Below are positions 6,291 to 6,725 of a stretch of 6,725 nucleotides of DNA, piece after piece (the stretch's first letter is position 1; each line of letters begins with the position of its first letter). The position numbers were made by a program, and so were the translations under genes. The notes beneath the pieces were generated by a model. The model did no database searches, had not been told where the DNA came from, and worked only from the letters and a program-made list of their open reading frames with translations. The DNA lies in the NCBI GenBank assembly GCA_002686135.1, contig NZAO01000086.1:6409-13133 (forward strand). The letters run 5' to 3'. The stretch is from Rhodospirillaceae bacterium (GTDB taxonomy: Bacteria > Pseudomonadota > Alphaproteobacteria > UBA11136).

Positions 6291-6336
6291 GGGCATATCC
6301 TAGGACGATTATTCTCAAAGACAAGGACAGGCCGAC

Positions 6337-6365
6337 TTGCCGATGTGGCGTTTCCAACCTATTTT
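6337..6365 (+). promoter_or_regulatory. Predicted tRNA-Gly promoter
   Basis: TTGCCG (6337-6342) and TATTTT (6360-6365) are separated by 17 bp. They match the -35 and -10 consensus at 4 and 4 of 6 positions. Transcription would begin near 6372, leaving a 5' leader of only about 6 nt before the tRNA, as is common for single tRNA genes. The interval also holds the 5' leader of the divergent radical SAM gene, for which no clear promoter was found. Confidence 0.55.
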
Positions 6366-6377
6366 ATGGAGGATTTC

Positions 6378-6451
6378 GCGGGTGTAGCTCAATGGCAGAG
6401 TAGAAGCTTCCCAAGCTTTTGACGGGGGTTCGATTCCCCTCACCCGCTCCA
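6378..6451 (+). tRNA. tRNA-Gly (anticodon CCC)
   Basis: The full cloverleaf folds. The acceptor GCGGGTG (6378-6384) pairs with CACCCGC (6441-6447) and is followed by discriminator T and an encoded CCA (6449-6451). The D stem is GCTC/GAGT. The anticodon stem GAAGC/GCTTT closes loop TTCCCAA with anticodon CCC at 6410-6412. The T stem GGGGG/CCCCT closes loop TTCGATT. U73 and the CCC anticodon indicate glycine, reading GGG codons. The gene is single, with no neighbouring tRNA in the window. Confidence 0.99.
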
Positions 6452-6456
6452 ATTTT

Positions 6457-6479
6457 CCATACTGTTTCAATGGTTTTTT
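6457..6479 (+). terminator. Weak candidate terminator after tRNA-Gly
   Basis: CCAT (6457-6460) can pair with ATGG (6470-6473), directly followed by six T residues (6474-6479). The stem is only 4 bp with a 9-nt loop, so the hairpin is weak. The T-tract and its place 6 bp after the tRNA make it the best available stop signal. Confidence 0.4.
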
Positions 6480-6510
6480 CGAGGTTCATCCTATATCTGG
6501 GGACAGGTCA

Positions 6511-6544
6511 CGTTCATAATCCGTTCATGCGGTGTTTTTATACT
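6511..6544 (+). promoter_or_regulatory. Direct-repeat promoter, Pho-box-like geometry
   Basis: CGTTCAT occurs twice, at 6511-6517 and 6522-6528, separated by AATC, an 11-bp period. Ten bases after the second copy is TATACT (6539-6544), a 5-of-6 match to the -10 box. No good -35 box is present. The 7-4-7 layout with a -10 box about 10 bp downstream is that of PhoB-activated promoters (consensus CTGTCAT repeats), and each copy matches that consensus at 5 of 7 positions. Transcription would start near 6551. Whether PhoB or another activator binds is inference. Confidence 0.35.
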
Positions 6545-6592
6545 CCCGCCGCCTCCGCGTCCGTAGAAAAATTGTTTGAGCCGGCCAGAAAA

Positions 6593-6725
6593 ATGCCTTT
6601 TCGCCGAAACCATATCGTTTTGAAAGATCACCTTCGCATGTCCTTTTTTAGGACCGACGTACCTTGGCCCTCCCTCTGCGCGGTTTTCGCGGCTGTGTTT
6701 CTCGGTGTGTTTGCGTTCTCCACTT
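6593..6725 (+). CDS. Start of an unidentified membrane or exported protein, truncated by window edge
   Basis: An ATG at 6593 opens a frame that runs to the window edge without a stop (44 codons visible). The visible peptide has a basic start (MPFRRNHIVLKDHLR), then a strongly hydrophobic stretch around CAVFAAVFLGVFAFS, as in a signal peptide or first membrane helix. A second in-frame ATG at 6638 would give a shorter, more signal-peptide-like N-terminus (MSFFRTDVPWPSL, then the hydrophobic stretch). Neither start has a strong Shine-Dalgarno. The upstream direct-repeat promoter supports a gene here. The family cannot be recognised, and the frame could still be fortuitous. Confidence 0.45.
   Translation, partial: MPFRRNHIVLKDHLRMSFFRTDVPWPSLCAVFAAVFLGVFAFST

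Noticed and set aside
6378..6725. tRNA-Gly as an integration site for a mobile element
   Set aside because: No integrase gene and no repeat of the tRNA 3' end is visible downstream in the window.

Overview
The window looks like chromosomal DNA from an alphaproteobacterium of moderately high GC content. The best clues are a SAM-II riboswitch in front of metZ (a pairing typical of Alphaproteobacteria), the neighbouring apaG gene, an Omp25/Opa-like small outer-membrane barrel, and a TrkH whose N-terminus resembles alphaproteobacterial TrkH. The genus cannot be read from the sequence. There is no sign of phage, transposon, CRISPR or integron DNA; most of the window is housekeeping genes.

Layout. 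At the left edge, a plus-strand outer-membrane beta-barrel gene enters from outside the window (1-1043). It converges on a long minus-strand series read right to left: a radical SAM protein (5289-6290), a SAM-II riboswitch with an intrinsic terminator (5147-5244), metZ (3880-5097), apaG (3309-3701), folE (2622-3227) and trkH (1060-2508). The gaps between the minus-strand genes are 178, 81 and 113 bp. They are therefore co-oriented but not tightly coupled, and trkH has its own candidate promoter. At the right end, on the plus strand, are a tRNA-Gly(CCC) gene (6378-6451) and the apparent start of another gene running off the window (from 6593). In front of that gene is a direct repeat with Pho-box-like geometry.

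Function. MetZ makes homocysteine from O-succinylhomoserine and sulfide, and its leader senses the end product of that pathway, S-adenosylmethionine. The leader is the most informative element here. A consensus TTGACA box begins 4 bp after the stop codon of the radical SAM gene, the aptamer starts close to the predicted transcription start, and an 8-bp terminator hairpin with eight U residues follows 6 nt after the aptamer. The aptamer and terminator share complementary segments that make a transcription-attenuation switch easy to draw. FolE starts tetrahydrofolate synthesis, so methionine and folate genes are adjacent, which is metabolically reasonable. TrkH is a potassium-translocating subunit, and no trkA is visible. 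The radical SAM protein is the one complete gene whose substrate cannot be assigned.

No wholly new system is evident. The items most worth a second look are the switching geometry of the SAM-II/terminator leader, the unassigned radical SAM enzyme with a C-terminal cysteine cluster, and the Pho-box-like promoter with its truncated gene at the right edge.
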